A DNA stretch of 64,000 nucleotides, from positions 11,978,840-12,042,839 of the forward strand of contig NC_047067.1 of NCBI RefSeq assembly GCF_902459465.1, written 5' to 3'. The translations under genes were made by a program, and so were the position numbers. Below are positions 8,422 through 19,105 of this stretch, one piece after another (within the stretch, counting starts at the first letter, position 1; every line of letters starts with the position of its first letter). Source of the stretch: Asterias rubens (lineage: Eukaryota; Echinodermata; Asteroidea; Forcipulatida; Asteriidae). The notes below the pieces were generated by a model. The model was not told the DNA's origin. It worked only from the letters and a program-made list of their open reading frames with translations, and did no database searches.

Positions 8422-11400
8422 ATGGTAGGAGCTCTAATTTTAAGTGCGATGTAAAGTCCGCCTTTCTCAGTCTTACTGGACAGAAATGATTCAAATAAGA
8501 CAGTATATAATTGTTTGATGTTTTCAATTGCATTCGGTTTGGTACTCATTTTGTTTTAAGTTTGTAATACTCCACTTTTTACTGCTCAAAATAAGCAATG
8601 AGAATATCGATGGGTTTGCCTCGCATTTCACGTGGGGACGTTTACAGCGCACGACGAATGGATACTACGCGTTTTTCCGACACCAAATTTGAGGGCGCTA
8701 CAGCCACATTTTATATTGCGTATTTTTAACAGTTTACGACACAGGAAAAATTACCAAGTTTCCGTATCCTGCCACCACTTTTTCATTCTATATGAAATAA
8801 ATAGTATCCAATTAATTAACTCAAAAATTGTATTTTGTTGTTGTAAAAATGAGTGAAAAAGTGGCGGCATAAAAGGATTGATTTGAAGAAAAGTTTTTCT
8901 TCTTGACAGTGACACCTCCCCTTTTTTTGGTTTAAAAATTATTGTTATTTTTTGTTTAATTATGATGCTAAATGTTAAGGTAATTTTGTACATGGTGGTT
9001 CGATGGCTGATTATATATTATTATTCAATAGTTGAGTTGGAAAAGTTTCCGCATGGCGCCACCACTTTTTCATTCGAAATGAAATAAAATAGTATCTCAT
9101 TAACCTCAATGAGATATCCCTTTTTGTAAAAATGTGTGAAAAAGTGGTGGCGCCATATGGAAAGTTACCCGTTGAGTTGAGTCCTTTGAGAGGTACTTAG
9201 TTGGGCCCTTACTCTATGGTTGGGCCTAACTTAGTTGTTTTTTAATTTAAGTTTATATTTATATTTATTATTAAATTATTACCTTGGTATCCATATTTTT
9301 GAAAAACCTCGGTTGAAAGTCGGATTTTAGGAAAAAGTTGTGCCTTGTGGCCTTGAACTTTATCAGTGTAAATTTTAATCTTTCTGTCTGCTTTTTCTTC
9401 TAATATTTGAAGTTTTTTTTCCAGCACTAAGTCGATGAGAATACAGAAAACTCAAAATAAGCTACAACAATTATTAAACATGTAATTAATAATGACAATG
9501 TTGAACAAGAGCTACACCCAACTTACTTTTGAGTGCACTTATATTTGAACATTTTGTATTAATAGACTACAAAGCGAAGGAACAACGGACGCAACAAGAA
9601 AGGACGTGGCCACGTCCGGCCTGTGCGCTGCACAAACTGTGCCCGTTGTGTGCCCAAGGACAAGGCCATCAAGAAGTTTGTCATCAGAAACATCGTCGAG
9701 GCTGCTGCAGTCAGAGATATCCAGGATGCTAGTGTTTATGACGGTAATGCAACGGGACGAACTTATTATCTATCTATCCATCACTTAGGGAACTTCATTC
9801 GAATCGTAAACGAATTCTTTTTGATGCGATGCGGATATCCGTTTTTATCGGAGTATAATAAATCCAGATCCAGAGATTACTCTTCTTGTTTTTAAAATGC
9901 TTGAATAAACTACTCCTTGATATATTTCCACTTCTGTCAAAACCTTTATTTGTTATTTACTTAATTGTGTATACAGTGTACGCTCTGCCCAAGCTGTATG
10001 CAAAACTTCACTACTGTGTGAGCTGTGCCATTCACTCCAAGGTAGTACGTAATAGATCCAAGGAGGCACGTAAGGACCGTACACCCCCACCACGCTTCCG
10101 CCCAGGAATGGTAAGCATTGATGTTCATAAAAGTGATTGCACAGGACGTGCACTTTTCCATTGTTTATCATCCAATTTGGGGCGATTGATGACTCAATGT
10201 ACAATCTATCTCTTATTATCCCAGTCATGACACTTGTGTCCTTGAGCAAGGCATTTAGCCAAAACTTGGTAAAATGTTGGAAAGGGAGTTCTGCTGTACC
10301 AACAAGGCTCCTAAAGTGGATGATACCAGTGTCTTGAAGGGGGTGTAACCCTGTTTAAGCCTGTGGAGTAGGTGACAACGTGTGACAATTGATTTGGGTG
10401 GATAGCTAAAATCAGTTCAGAGAACCCCTCACATTGAAGTGTCTGTTCGGGTTTATGAGTTGGACAAAATATCATTAAAAACAAATTATTAAAAATATCT
10501 TCAATGAAAGGTCCTGTGCAGAAAAGTTGAAAACAAATTCAAAGTCCATTCTAGAGTTAAATTATTCATCTTAAAAGATGTAATAAAAGAGGCTTGTAAA
10601 AATAATTGTCTGCATAAAAGCCATTCACGGCCTATTTTCATAGAGCTGCTAAGCACGAAAATTTGCTTAGCATGAAATTTCTTCTTTGATAAAAACAGGA
10701 TTACCAACCAAATTTCCATTTGTTGCATATTGTTTGGTACTGGTATTCAGATGATGTTTGCTTATCCTGAAAATCAAGTGGAAATTTGGCTGGTAATCCT
10801 GTTTTTATCAAGGCAAAGCAAATTTTTGTGCTTAGCAGCTCTATGATATTGGGCCCAGGAGTGGTTGATTCTCATGTGACTACTTCGGTAGAATTCTTTT
10901 ATAAAATAATTTGGAGTGGAACCTTCAAAAATCAACAACTTAAATACTCGACCCAAAATGTATTACTTGGTAATTGATAGAAAAGGTGCATCTCCTGAGG
11001 TGCCCCTCTGCTGCCACTTGCAAGATTGTGTTGTTAATTTGGGTGTTATCCCTGGCTACACTGCATTAACACAGGTTGACCGGTGGTGGACTGGCATCCC
11101 CGAATGAAGACAAAATAGGGAGACCACCAACATATAGCTCAGTAACTGTTGGGGTAGGGCTTCGACAATGTGATCCGGAGTCCCCAAAATTCAAGTCCAG
11201 TTAAGCCTGGTTCTTACTTACTTCGAATGCGAATGTGATACAAATTTTGACCTCGCAAATTTGCAACAAATAATTCACAACATTTGAGCTGTGTTCAGCC
11301 CCTGCGAAACATTCACTGCGAAAATGGCCATGTAACATCAAAATTTGCTCACATTTGCAGGAAGTATGAACCTGGCTTTAGTTTTATCTTTGTTCCACGT

Positions 11401-11522
11401 AAAATATTTGTTATACATTTTCACAGTTTGCCTTGTGGTGTTTAATTTAATTTTTCCCCCTGTCTGCTTATCTTTAGGCTTCTGGACAGCAGCCAAGACC
11501 AGGTGGCACCGCAGGACGTTAA
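8422..11522 (+). CDS. RPS26: 40S ribosomal protein S26 (eS26), 4 coding exons
   Basis: Exons: 8422-8424 (only the ATG, followed by GTAGGA), 9566-9743, 9977-10110, 11478-11522. All introns are GT-AG. The total is 360 nt, 119 aa. The protein starts [20 protein letters not shown] and contains the highly conserved [46 protein letters not shown] and [14 protein letters not shown]. Zinc-binding cysteines C23, C26, C74 and C77 fall at the same numbers as in the human protein (115 aa). The tail is [14 protein letters not shown], longer and different from the vertebrate tail, as is common for this divergent end. eS26 sits at the mRNA exit channel of the small subunit. The residue at the exon 2/3 junction is split (G + TG, Val61). 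Introns carry several MITEs but no disruption of coding. Confidence 0.96.
8755..8870. mobile_element. Family E (Mutator-like) MITE, diverged copy in RPS26 intron 1
   Basis: Left arm GTTTCCGTATCCTGCCACCACTTTTTCATTC and right arm GAGTGAAAAAGTGGCGGCAT are inverted complements, with GAAATAAATAGTATC in the middle shared with the copy at 9040-9170. I see no target duplication, so this is probably the older insertion. Confidence 0.7.
9040..9170. mobile_element. Family E MITE with 9-bp target duplication
   Basis: Inverted arms of about 32 bp (left GTTTCCGCATGGCGCCACC, right GGTGGCGCCATATGGAAAG) enclose an AT-rich centre that contains its own small palindrome (ATCTCATTAACCTCAATGAGAT). The copy is bracketed by GTTGAGTTG at 9031-9039 and again at 9171-9179. 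A 9-bp duplication points to the Mutator-like superfamily and to a fairly young insertion. Confidence 0.8.
10196..10375 (+). mobile_element. SINE-like fragment in RPS26 intron 3
   Basis: ATGACACTTGTGTCCTTGAGCAAGGC is shared with 12031-12062 (TGACACTTGTGTCACTTGTGTTCTTGAGCAAG) and with the SINE-1 group. The rest is diverged and no clear 3' tail is seen. Confidence 0.4.
10629..10856. mobile_element. Family C palindromic MITE
   Basis: The left arm (TTTCATAGAGCTGCTAAGCACGAAAATTTGC, then GATAAAAACAGGATTACCA) is the inverted complement of the right arm (TGGTAATCCTGTTTTTATC, then GCTTAGCAGCTCTATGATATTGGGCCC). The spacer is about 60 bp. Other copies are at 22438-22640 and 57379-57570. Confidence 0.8.
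11201..11380. mobile_element. MITE with AAGCCTGGTTCATACTT ends, RPS26 intron 3
   Basis: It starts TTAAGCCTGGTTCTTACTT and ends AAGTATGAACCTGGCTTTA, with GCGAATGTGA/TCACATTTGC just inside. The centre has GCGAAAC, TTCGC-type motifs also seen near 29230-29345, suggesting a related but decayed copy there. Confidence 0.65.
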
Positions 11523-11683
11523 AAATGTCATGAAAACCTATCACTCTTCACAATGGTCGTAAAACATTGAAGCAGTTGCACCAAGAAAATGGCTGTGCAA
11601 TCTTCATTGGATCGTCCTTAAACAGTCTAGCTTCGCAGTCATCACAAATATAGAAATACACATCTGGAAAAATTAACCGTTTG

Positions 11684-11689
11684 AATAAA
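11684..11689 (+). terminator. Possible RPS26 polyadenylation signal
   Basis: First AATAAA after the stop codon (TTGAATAAAATAAACACC), 162 nt downstream. This is a plausible distance, but no transcript evidence is available. Confidence 0.45.
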
Positions 11690-11936
11690 ATAAACACCAT
11701 CAATGGCAAAATGATAACAGAACATGATGTCCGAGCTGTTTGAATTAATGTCTCATGACTCACCAAACGTTTTGGTTAACTTGAAATCAAGGTATTTGCT
11801 GATGTTAACAATTAGGAGTAAATGTCTTTAAAACTCTCTCCAAACCCTACAACAGACATGTTGTAATGGGTCGGTATCTTAAACCCGAGTCAAATTGGTT
11901 ACCGTGTACCCAAAAGACACATGTCTGTAATAAATA

Positions 11937-12310
11937 ATAATAAGTACCATTTATATAGCGCCTTTTCCTAAGGTAACAAAGCGCTCGGAGAGTGACGGGG
12001 AAAAAAACTGTACAGTCCTACTTGTTTTTATGACACTTGTGTCACTTGTGTTCTTGAGCAAGATTCTTTACCATGAATTGCTTCTCTTCACCCAGGTGTA
12101 TTAATGGGAACCTGGTATGGTACAGGTGTTGATATTGAAAAAGCCTTTGGAGCCTATACTCCCCTTTGGTTGTATACTCACCACGGAGCTGAAAAAAATT
12201 ACTGGAGTGTTGTTGGCCCAATGACCAGGGCACTAATGTAAAGCGCATTGATGGGGTTATTGTAAAATGTGCTATATGAGAACTAACTGGTAGCTATTAT
12301 TATTCTCTAA
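11937..12310. mobile_element. Two SINE/LINE 3'-end fragments, opposite orientation
   Basis: At 11937-11990 the minus strand reads GGCGCTATATAAATGGTAC followed by a TTATTATT tail, the usual 3' end of a SINE or LINE. From about 12023 the plus strand starts with TTGTGTTCTTGAGCAAG, then has TAAAGCGCATTGATGG and GTGCTATATGAGAACTA, ending in TATTATTATTC at about 12305, again a SINE-type tail. Confidence 0.5.
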
Positions 12311-12866
12311 TCTGATACACTAAAGCACCCCCAGTGGTCATTTATGGTGTGATGGTCTGTTTGCTGGTGCATACTTAAAAGGTTCAAAATTTGGTTCACT
12401 TTGAAATCAGCGGCCAGCTAAGAGGGGGGGGGGGGGGGGGGTCCGAGCCAAAGACTTTTAATTGCAAGTCCTGCAGTTTTACAACTGCACTGTGGTGATT
12501 TTGATCATTGAACCATAATTTTCCCCAGAAGATTTGTTAAAAATGTAATGGTTTGAATTCTTTATCATTGAAAACTGTAAATGCCACTGGGTTTGCTAAA
12601 AGTATACTTATCTGGCGTGCTTTGATAAGTACACAGACGTATGTATTCCTTTTTTCTCCCAAATCTTGCCACCCCCCCCCCCCACTCTGAAGCAAGCCAT
12701 TAACCTTGCCAAACACGAAGCGTGGTAATTAATATTAGTAGACCTATACACTGTACATGCATGCGTCATTCAGTTGTCGTGGCAACCGAAAGTCAGGCCC
12801 GCAAGCAAGTTTTCAAGTTTGCATAAAGTCGTCGTCCCCCCCCTCCCACCCGTCGTCAGGCTTATG
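12311..12866. other. Non-coding stretch with G and C homopolymers
   Basis: Contains a run of G from about 12424 to 12440 and a C run near 12671-12682. No gene or recognised element. Confidence 0.4.
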
Positions 12867-13239
12867 TTAAAGGCAGTGGACACTATTGGTAATTGTCAAC
12901 ATATGCATAAAACATATGCATAAAATAACAAACCTGTGAAAATTTGAGCTCAATTGGTCATCGAACTTGCGAGATAATAATGAAAGAAAAACACCCGTCA
13001 CACGAAGTTGTGTGCGTTAAGATGGTTGATTTCGAGACCTCAAGTTCTAAACTTGAGGTCTTGAAATCAAATTCGTGGAAAATTACTTCTTTCTCAAAAA
13101 CTATGGCACTTCAGAGAGAGCCGTTTCTCACAATGTTTTATACCATCAACCTCTCCCCATTACACAGTACTCGTTACCAAGGAAGGTTTTGTGCTAATAA
13201 TTATTTTGAGTAATTATCAATAGTGTCCACTGCCTTTAA
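12867..13239. mobile_element. Family A MITE
   Basis: TTAAAGGCAGTGGACACTATTGG at the left and CCAATAGTGTCCACTGCCTTTAA-type end at the right (AATAGTGTCCACTGCCTTTAA). The internal palindrome GATTTCGAGACCTCAA/TTGAGGTCTTGAAATC is preserved. Confidence 0.85.
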
Positions 13240-13242
13240 ACT

Positions 13243-13424
13243 CCAGGGGTGGATTTCACAAAGGTAGTCCTAACTTAGGACGACTAGTCCTAGGCAATGC
13301 TAAGAGATAGGACCAGTCCTAAGTTAGGATGAGTTACTGGTCCTAACTTAGGACCAGTCCTATCTCTTAGCATTGCCTAGGACTAGTCCTAAGTTAGGAC
13401 TACGTTTGTGAAATCCACCCCTGG
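13243..13424. mobile_element. Family B palindromic MITE, almost perfect fold-back
   Basis: The whole 182 bp is one long inverted repeat: CCAGGGGTGGATTTCACAAAG at the left and CTTTG-(A/T)GAAATCCACCCCTGG type sequence at the right, with repeated TCCTAACTTAGGA modules inside. It would form a hairpin of about 80 bp. It lies four bases beyond the end of one family A copy and 30 bp before the next. Confidence 0.88.
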
Positions 13425-13454
13425 TTGGTGCACAACTGCGAGGGATTATTAGCT

Positions 13455-13842
13455 TTAAAGGCACTGGACACTATTGGTAATTCCTCAAAATAATTGTTAG
13501 CATAACAACTTACTTGGTAACGAGCAATGGAGAACTGTTGATAGTATAAAACCTTGTAAGAAACGGCTCCCTCTGAAGTAACGTGGTTTTCGAGAAAGAA
13601 GTATAATTGTCCATTAAAATATTTGAATTCGATTTCGAGGCCTCAGAATTAGATAATGAGGCCCCGAAATCAACTATCTGAGACTGAAAACACACAACTT
13701 GTGCGACAAGGGTGTTTTTTCTTTCATTATTTTCTCGCAACTTGGACGACAAATTGAGTTTAAATATTCACAGGTTTGTTATTTTGTGCATAATGAAGTG
13801 AGAAGATTGGTGACAATTACCAAAGGTGTCCAGTGTTTTTAA
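13455..13842. mobile_element. Family A MITE
   Basis: Starts TTAAAGGCACTGGACACTATTGG and ends GGTGTCCAGTGTTTTTAA. Orientation is opposite to the copy at 12867-13239 as judged by the central landmarks (AGGGTGTTTTTTCTTTCATT here, AATGAAAGAAAAACACCC there). Confidence 0.85.
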
Positions 13843-13946
13843 TTATACAATCGCAGTGCGGTAATCTTCAAATGTTTGAAGCAGCACTTTATAGGAAGAA
13901 GAAGAAAGAAGAAGTGTGACAAACATCTTTCTGCTTTCAATATTTA

Positions 13947-14949
13947 GGTGTTCGGCCAACAGCCGAACAGCTATTGTTATTGTTATGTTTTTTTCCCGTT
14001 TTTTTTCCCCCTCGTGTTCTTCTTTCCCTGCAAACCTTCTCAAACAAAAGTAAAGCTTGTACAAACTTAAAACTTACTATGTACATAGGCAATAGTGAGT
14101 AGATGAAACTGCCACTTTTTGGGAATGATGACGTCATTGATGACGTCATGGCAAGGTTTTTAAAGTTGAAAAACGACATTTGCTTTTCGCTGTATCTCAA
14201 CGAATATGAATGCTATGATGTTCATACTTGGGCATCACATAGATAAAGACTTGGACAAAATCGTATGACCTTAACTTCCGGTCGTTACCCCGGGTCAAAG
14301 TTCGCCTTCGCATTTTTTCATCAAAAAACAACTTTTGAGCTTTAAAGCAAAAGTAAAGCTTGTACAAACTTTAAACTTATTTTGTACATAGGCACTAGTG
14401 CGTAGATAAAACTGCCACTTTTTTGGGATTGATGACGTCATTGATGACGTCATGACAAGGATTTTAATGTTTAAAAATGACCATTTGCTTGTTGCTGTAT
14501 ATCAACGAATATAAAAGCTATGATGTTCATACTTGGGCATCGGATAGATAAAGACTTGGGAAACATTTAGAAAGTTAACACTAAAATCGTACGACCTTAA
14601 CTTCCGGGTCGTTACCCTGGGTCAAAGTTCGCCTTCGTGTTTTTTTTCATCAAAAAAACAACTTTTGAGCTTATCTACGGCATAACTCAAGATTGAGATC
14701 GATTTGAACCTTGAAACTCAACAGATAGTTGAACCTTAGTGTTTTTAGGACAACACATGCATTTTTAAAGGGTTTCCATAGATTGCAAATTAAAACCTAA
14801 AGCCAATCTGCATTTGTGAAGAAAAAAGGAGTTGTTAAAAGCTGTGATACAAGTTTAACTATAAAAATTAACGACACGTTGTTGAAAAAGTCATCTTTAT
14901 GGTTCAATGTTTTTGAACTACGTCATCACGTAACGTCCAACCGAACACC
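13947..14949. mobile_element. About 1-kb non-autonomous element with GGTGTTCGG ends and an internal duplication
   Basis: GGTGTTCGGCCAACAGCC at the left and CCAACCGAACACC at the right are inverted, suggesting termini. Inside, two direct copies of about 300 bp lie head to tail (14049-14341 and 14351-14672), each with AGTAAAGCTTGTACAAACTT, two adjacent TGACGTCA palindromes, TATGATGTTCATACTTGGGC, ACCTTAACTTCCGG and CAACTTTTGAGCTT. No protein frame is preserved. The class of transposon cannot be told from this copy. Confidence 0.55.
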
Positions 14950-15748
14950 GTGTTTTTGTAATTAACAAAAAGTCTATGTCTAGTTTTCTTTCTGAATCAG
15001 ATCAACCTATATAAAAACCGTAGACATTCACCACACGACAATTCCTTCGTGAACAAAACTGTTTATTACATCACTGACACTGTGACTTCACATGAACGAG
15101 TAATTCAATGCCATACAAGTATAACGCTGAGTGTATTATTTATTTGAAGTGACATATATGAAATCAAACAAATATTAATAAAAACTCCCGTTATTTATCA
15201 GCTACATTATTAAAAATAATGTAATATTATTGATTTGTTCGGAAACAGACACACACCGGTTTTCTTTTTTAGTATGATGAAAAGTCGATGTTACATAAAT
15301 AGGGATGAAATATTATGAACAAACATTATTGTTCAAATAAATACCTCAATAAATATAAGGGTTATAAAAAAAAATGACCAGGAAAAAGAAACGACTTAAA
15401 CATCAACAACAACATGAAGCTTGTAATTCTGACAATTGGATAGTGTTCACAAGAAGTACTAAAAATGGAACTGGTCGAAAATACAGCTTCGTGTTGATGA
15501 ATCTATAGAGAGATGAGTTGCCCATGAATTTAATGAGTTATACAGTTTCTGAGAAAATATAGAGTCACCTGTTGCAAACTGCTTACCAACCAAAATGACA
15601 TAATGGTATAAATGCCAAAATGGCCTGACGTTCGACCCTAGCAGTCTTTCTCGAAGACTACACCCTTAAATAATTATATCCATGGACGAAATTGTTTATT
15701 TTTGTTTACCTTTTTCAACCTGTCTCTGTTAGGGCTTAAAATTGTACC
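14950..15748. other. Non-coding stretch, nothing recognised
   Basis: AT-rich single-copy-looking DNA with no frame, RNA gene or terminal repeat that I can support. Confidence 0.4.
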
Positions 15749-16120
15749 TTTAAAGCCATTATACACTTTCGGTAAACAGTATTGTCCAAGTAACACACTT
15801 CGTGTATCACAACTTAAATATAAAATAACAAACCTGTGAAAATTTAGGCTCAATCGGTCATCGGAGTCGGGAGAAAATAACGGGAAAACCCACCCTTCTT
15901 TCCGCACGTTTCGCCGTGTCATGACATGCGTTTAAAATAAATCCGTAATTCTCGATCGAGAATTGATATTGTTTTAATGTTTTCTCAAAAAGGAAAGCAT
16001 TTCATGGAATAATATTTCAAGAGAAGTCTTTCACCTTTACCTTCTGTAAACCCTGTAAGTTATTTGTAAATCTGTGAACTTTTGTTTTTGTTCTGTTCCG
16101 AAAGTGTATAATGGCTTTAA
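15749..16120. mobile_element. Family D MITE
   Basis: Starts TTTAAAGCCATTATACACTTTCGG and ends with the inverse (CCGAAAGTGTATAATGGCTTTAA). The interior shares only short motifs with family A (ATAACAAACCTGTGAAAATT) but otherwise differs (CCGCACGTTTCGCC, GTCATGACA). A second copy is at 53557-53937. Confidence 0.8.
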
Positions 16121-16334
16121 GATAAGACGCACTTCGGCTGTTGATCATATGCTATTTTGAGAAAAGATTCCCTTCTTAAGTAAGTGATTTAAGGCAAGGA
16201 TTATAAAGATCTCAAAAACGTTTCCAGGTGAAATATAATGCCCACAGGTTAGTTTTATTAAAACGTTATCAAAAGGTTTTAACGGATTTAAACAATCGAA
16301 TGATTTCAAAAACCAAATTCAAACTTTGCCTTTA

Positions 16335-16453
16335 AAGGCACGGAAACCTGGTTACTGTTAAAGTCCAGTATTCTCACTTCATGATGGGTCCCAAGTAAGT
16401 TTTATGCTAACAATTATTTTGAGAAATTGCCAATAGTGTCATGTGCCTGTAAG
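16335..16453. mobile_element. Family A derivative, internally deleted
   Basis: About 120 bp with AAAGGCACGGAAACCTGGTTACTG at one end and AATTGCCAATAGTGTCATGTGCC at the other. The centre of the element is missing. Confidence 0.6.
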
Positions 16454-18211
16454 TGTATCACATAAAGACTTGCTTTGCTGAAACTGAACTGCATAATCAT
16501 CACATAGACATAATTATCTTGAGCTAGTTAAAACAGAAAGAAGGGGAAATTAATATAAATGTTTTTCTTTGACGGTCTTTCTGAAACCAGTTCATTTAAT
16601 TTCAGTTCCTTAATATTTGTCCACCTACTACGCAAATTATACAACAAGAATGAGCAAACATTCAATCACTTTTTTTAGGTAAGATATTGTATCAGTAAAA
16701 TTAAATAACTAACAATTACATGTATGTGGGTGGAGCCCTTCAAATGGCATTGCTTTTCTGGTAACACCCCAGAAAGTACACAAACATTTTAAAGAAACTT
16801 ATTGAAGTATTTGTTAACAGACATGATATCATGGGAATGTCATCGACAAGTGAAACCGAAAAGTCAGTGAAATCTTCACTCTTAAAACAGTATTTATAGA
16901 TCGTTGTCGACACATTTCTGAGCATATTATAAGTTGTTCACCATTTTTTCACCTTAAAACCTAAATCATGTTTAGATTCCTCTGTGTGTTTGAATACTAC
17001 AAAACATTTGTGCAGGTGTCAAAATGATAAGCACGTTTATCATGTTGGGCAAGTATAGGTACAACATAATGTGTTTAAACTCTGAACACAGTTTTTACAG
17101 TGCCATATATTATGTATATAGGCCCTATTTACTCTCCAAATCGAAGCACATACTGCTTTCATGGATGATTGTTCTGGTCGTTATGAAGCTCCCATGGTTT
17201 ATACTACACAAATAATGGATGTATTGCGTTCTCGCATAATAATATAATCACGAGATGAAGTCTTGACTTCCCATTTCGCGAAGTGGGATCTTCTTTTTTT
17301 AGATGGAACTTTAAATAGATAAAAAATACTTTTTTTTTTACCCATATACACCGATTATAGGCACTGTTCAGAGATCTCGCGACCTTTGCAATTCTAGAAC
17401 AGTGTCTTACCAAACTTTTTTTTAAATTTACAATAAACAAAACAAAGACCCGCCACCCACGCTCTGAAAATTCTTTTCAAAAACATTCTAAGCAAAGTGG
17501 ACGACTGTGTACCCTTTCCCACCGTGATACGACTTGTTTTCGTTGATAAAAAACGGGCGGGAACGATAATCTTGGAGACGACGTTGTGAATCCTCGCTGC
17601 GTAGTGTCTGGCAAGCGTCCTATAATTATTTATAAATATTGGACTCATATATTAAATTTTGGAGCGTCACCGCGTCGCGATTGAAAACATTACACTTAAC
17701 GCATGCTCCACCAATCAAAATGCCAATGATTAACATGTGAGGTGTTTTTTTACCTCGTGATTAATATGTGACAACGCACAATTATATACAAATTGCCATC
17801 ATTATTTACAAAATATATTTGATCATATTCCATAATTGGCGATATCAATGTGATAGAAACATTAATTAAAGAATCATGTTGATTGAATAATCCTACGTTC
17901 AATTTGTAAAATTTTATTTATTTATTTATTTTAAATCTTCGGACATAATTCTTTGTTTGACAGTAACAGGAGATGCATTCAAAGAGGCATTATGTACAAA
18001 TCCATTTCGAGATTGACTTCAAAAATCAAGTCAAAATCCTTTGTCGAAATACAAGTCACACAAAATCCTTGTTTTGTTTGCACGTTAGACAGCAACTGGG
18101 TTCGCTTTAACGCAAATGCTCACCGTATTATATAAAAAACAACCAATTTATATATATGCAGGCCGTTCTGATAATTTTATATACATATTTATTTTGTATT
18201 CACATAATTAA
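16454..18211. other. Non-coding stretch with a SINE-head fragment
   Basis: AT-rich. About 17338-17410 resembles the flank and B-box side of the SINE seen at 47700-47850 (ACCCATATACACCGAT, then CAGTGTCTTACCAA), but decayed. Nothing else recognised. Confidence 0.4.
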
Positions 18212-18774
18212 AACAACTAAAGGCAGCAGGCAAAGTATACCTTTGGTAATTACCAACTAAAACATTGTGAGAAACGACTCCCTTTTGAGGTAAAGAGAAC
18301 GAGGTCGTTTTCACCTCCATAATATGAGAAAGGCTTTGGCATTATTGAGAAATTCTCATTATTTTCTTGCATTTTCTATAACCAAATGAGCCAAAATTTT
18401 CACAGGGTTTGCCAAAAGTGTACCCTGCCTTTAAAGGCACAGGACACTATTGGTGGTCAATCAAAATAATTGTAAGCATAACAACTAACTCAGTAACGAG
18501 CAATGGAGAGCTGTTGATGGTATAAACCATTGTGAGACATTCTTTCTTCTGCGGTAACGAATGTTATGTGAAAGAGGTAAATCTTCACTTAAATATTAAA
18601 ATACTGCAGGCCTGAAGCCTTTTTTTGGCATCTGAAAGCACACAGATTGTGCAACAAGGGTGTTTTTTCTTTGCAAACGGATGACCAATTTTCACAGATT
18701 TTCATGCATATGTTTGGATGCACCAAGTGAGAATACTGGTCTTGGACAATTACCAAAGGTGTCCAGTGCCTTAA
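18212..18774. mobile_element. Two abutting family A derivatives
   Basis: The first runs from about 18212 (TAAAGGCAGCAGGCAAAGTATACC) to about 18434 and is internally shortened. It shares its TTTAAAGGCA junction with the second (18431-18774), which ends AAAGGTGTCCAGTGCCTTAAA. The tail-to-head junction with one shared TTAA suggests insertion of one at the TTAA of the other. Confidence 0.65.
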
Positions 18775-19105
18775 AGTTAGCGTCAATATACATGGATAAG
18801 ATTACAATAGCAGCTACGATGATCTTTGTCACCGCTGACAGTTTTTGTCAAACTGTTTGAACACATTTTTCGAAGACTTCTGTTATGGAGAAGCAATCGT
18901 GAACCTTCGTCAGTCGAACTCTGTTACGTATTCTTTTTTTTTGTCAGGCAATGTGCTTTTAAGCCTGACTCGGAAGGACTGGGGTAAGTCTACACATTGG
19001 TCCAGATCTATTCTCCAGTAAATCGTGGTGTGGACAGTGATCGTGTTGCGATATTTACGTTAAAAACAATTAACGCCTCAAATGAAGACCATGTGCTTAT
19101 CAACC
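18775..19105. other. 3' flank of the DUSP28-like gene
   Basis: Downstream side of the minus-strand phosphatase-like gene; it should contain its 3' UTR. I see no clear AATAAA on the minus strand here. Confidence 0.35.
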
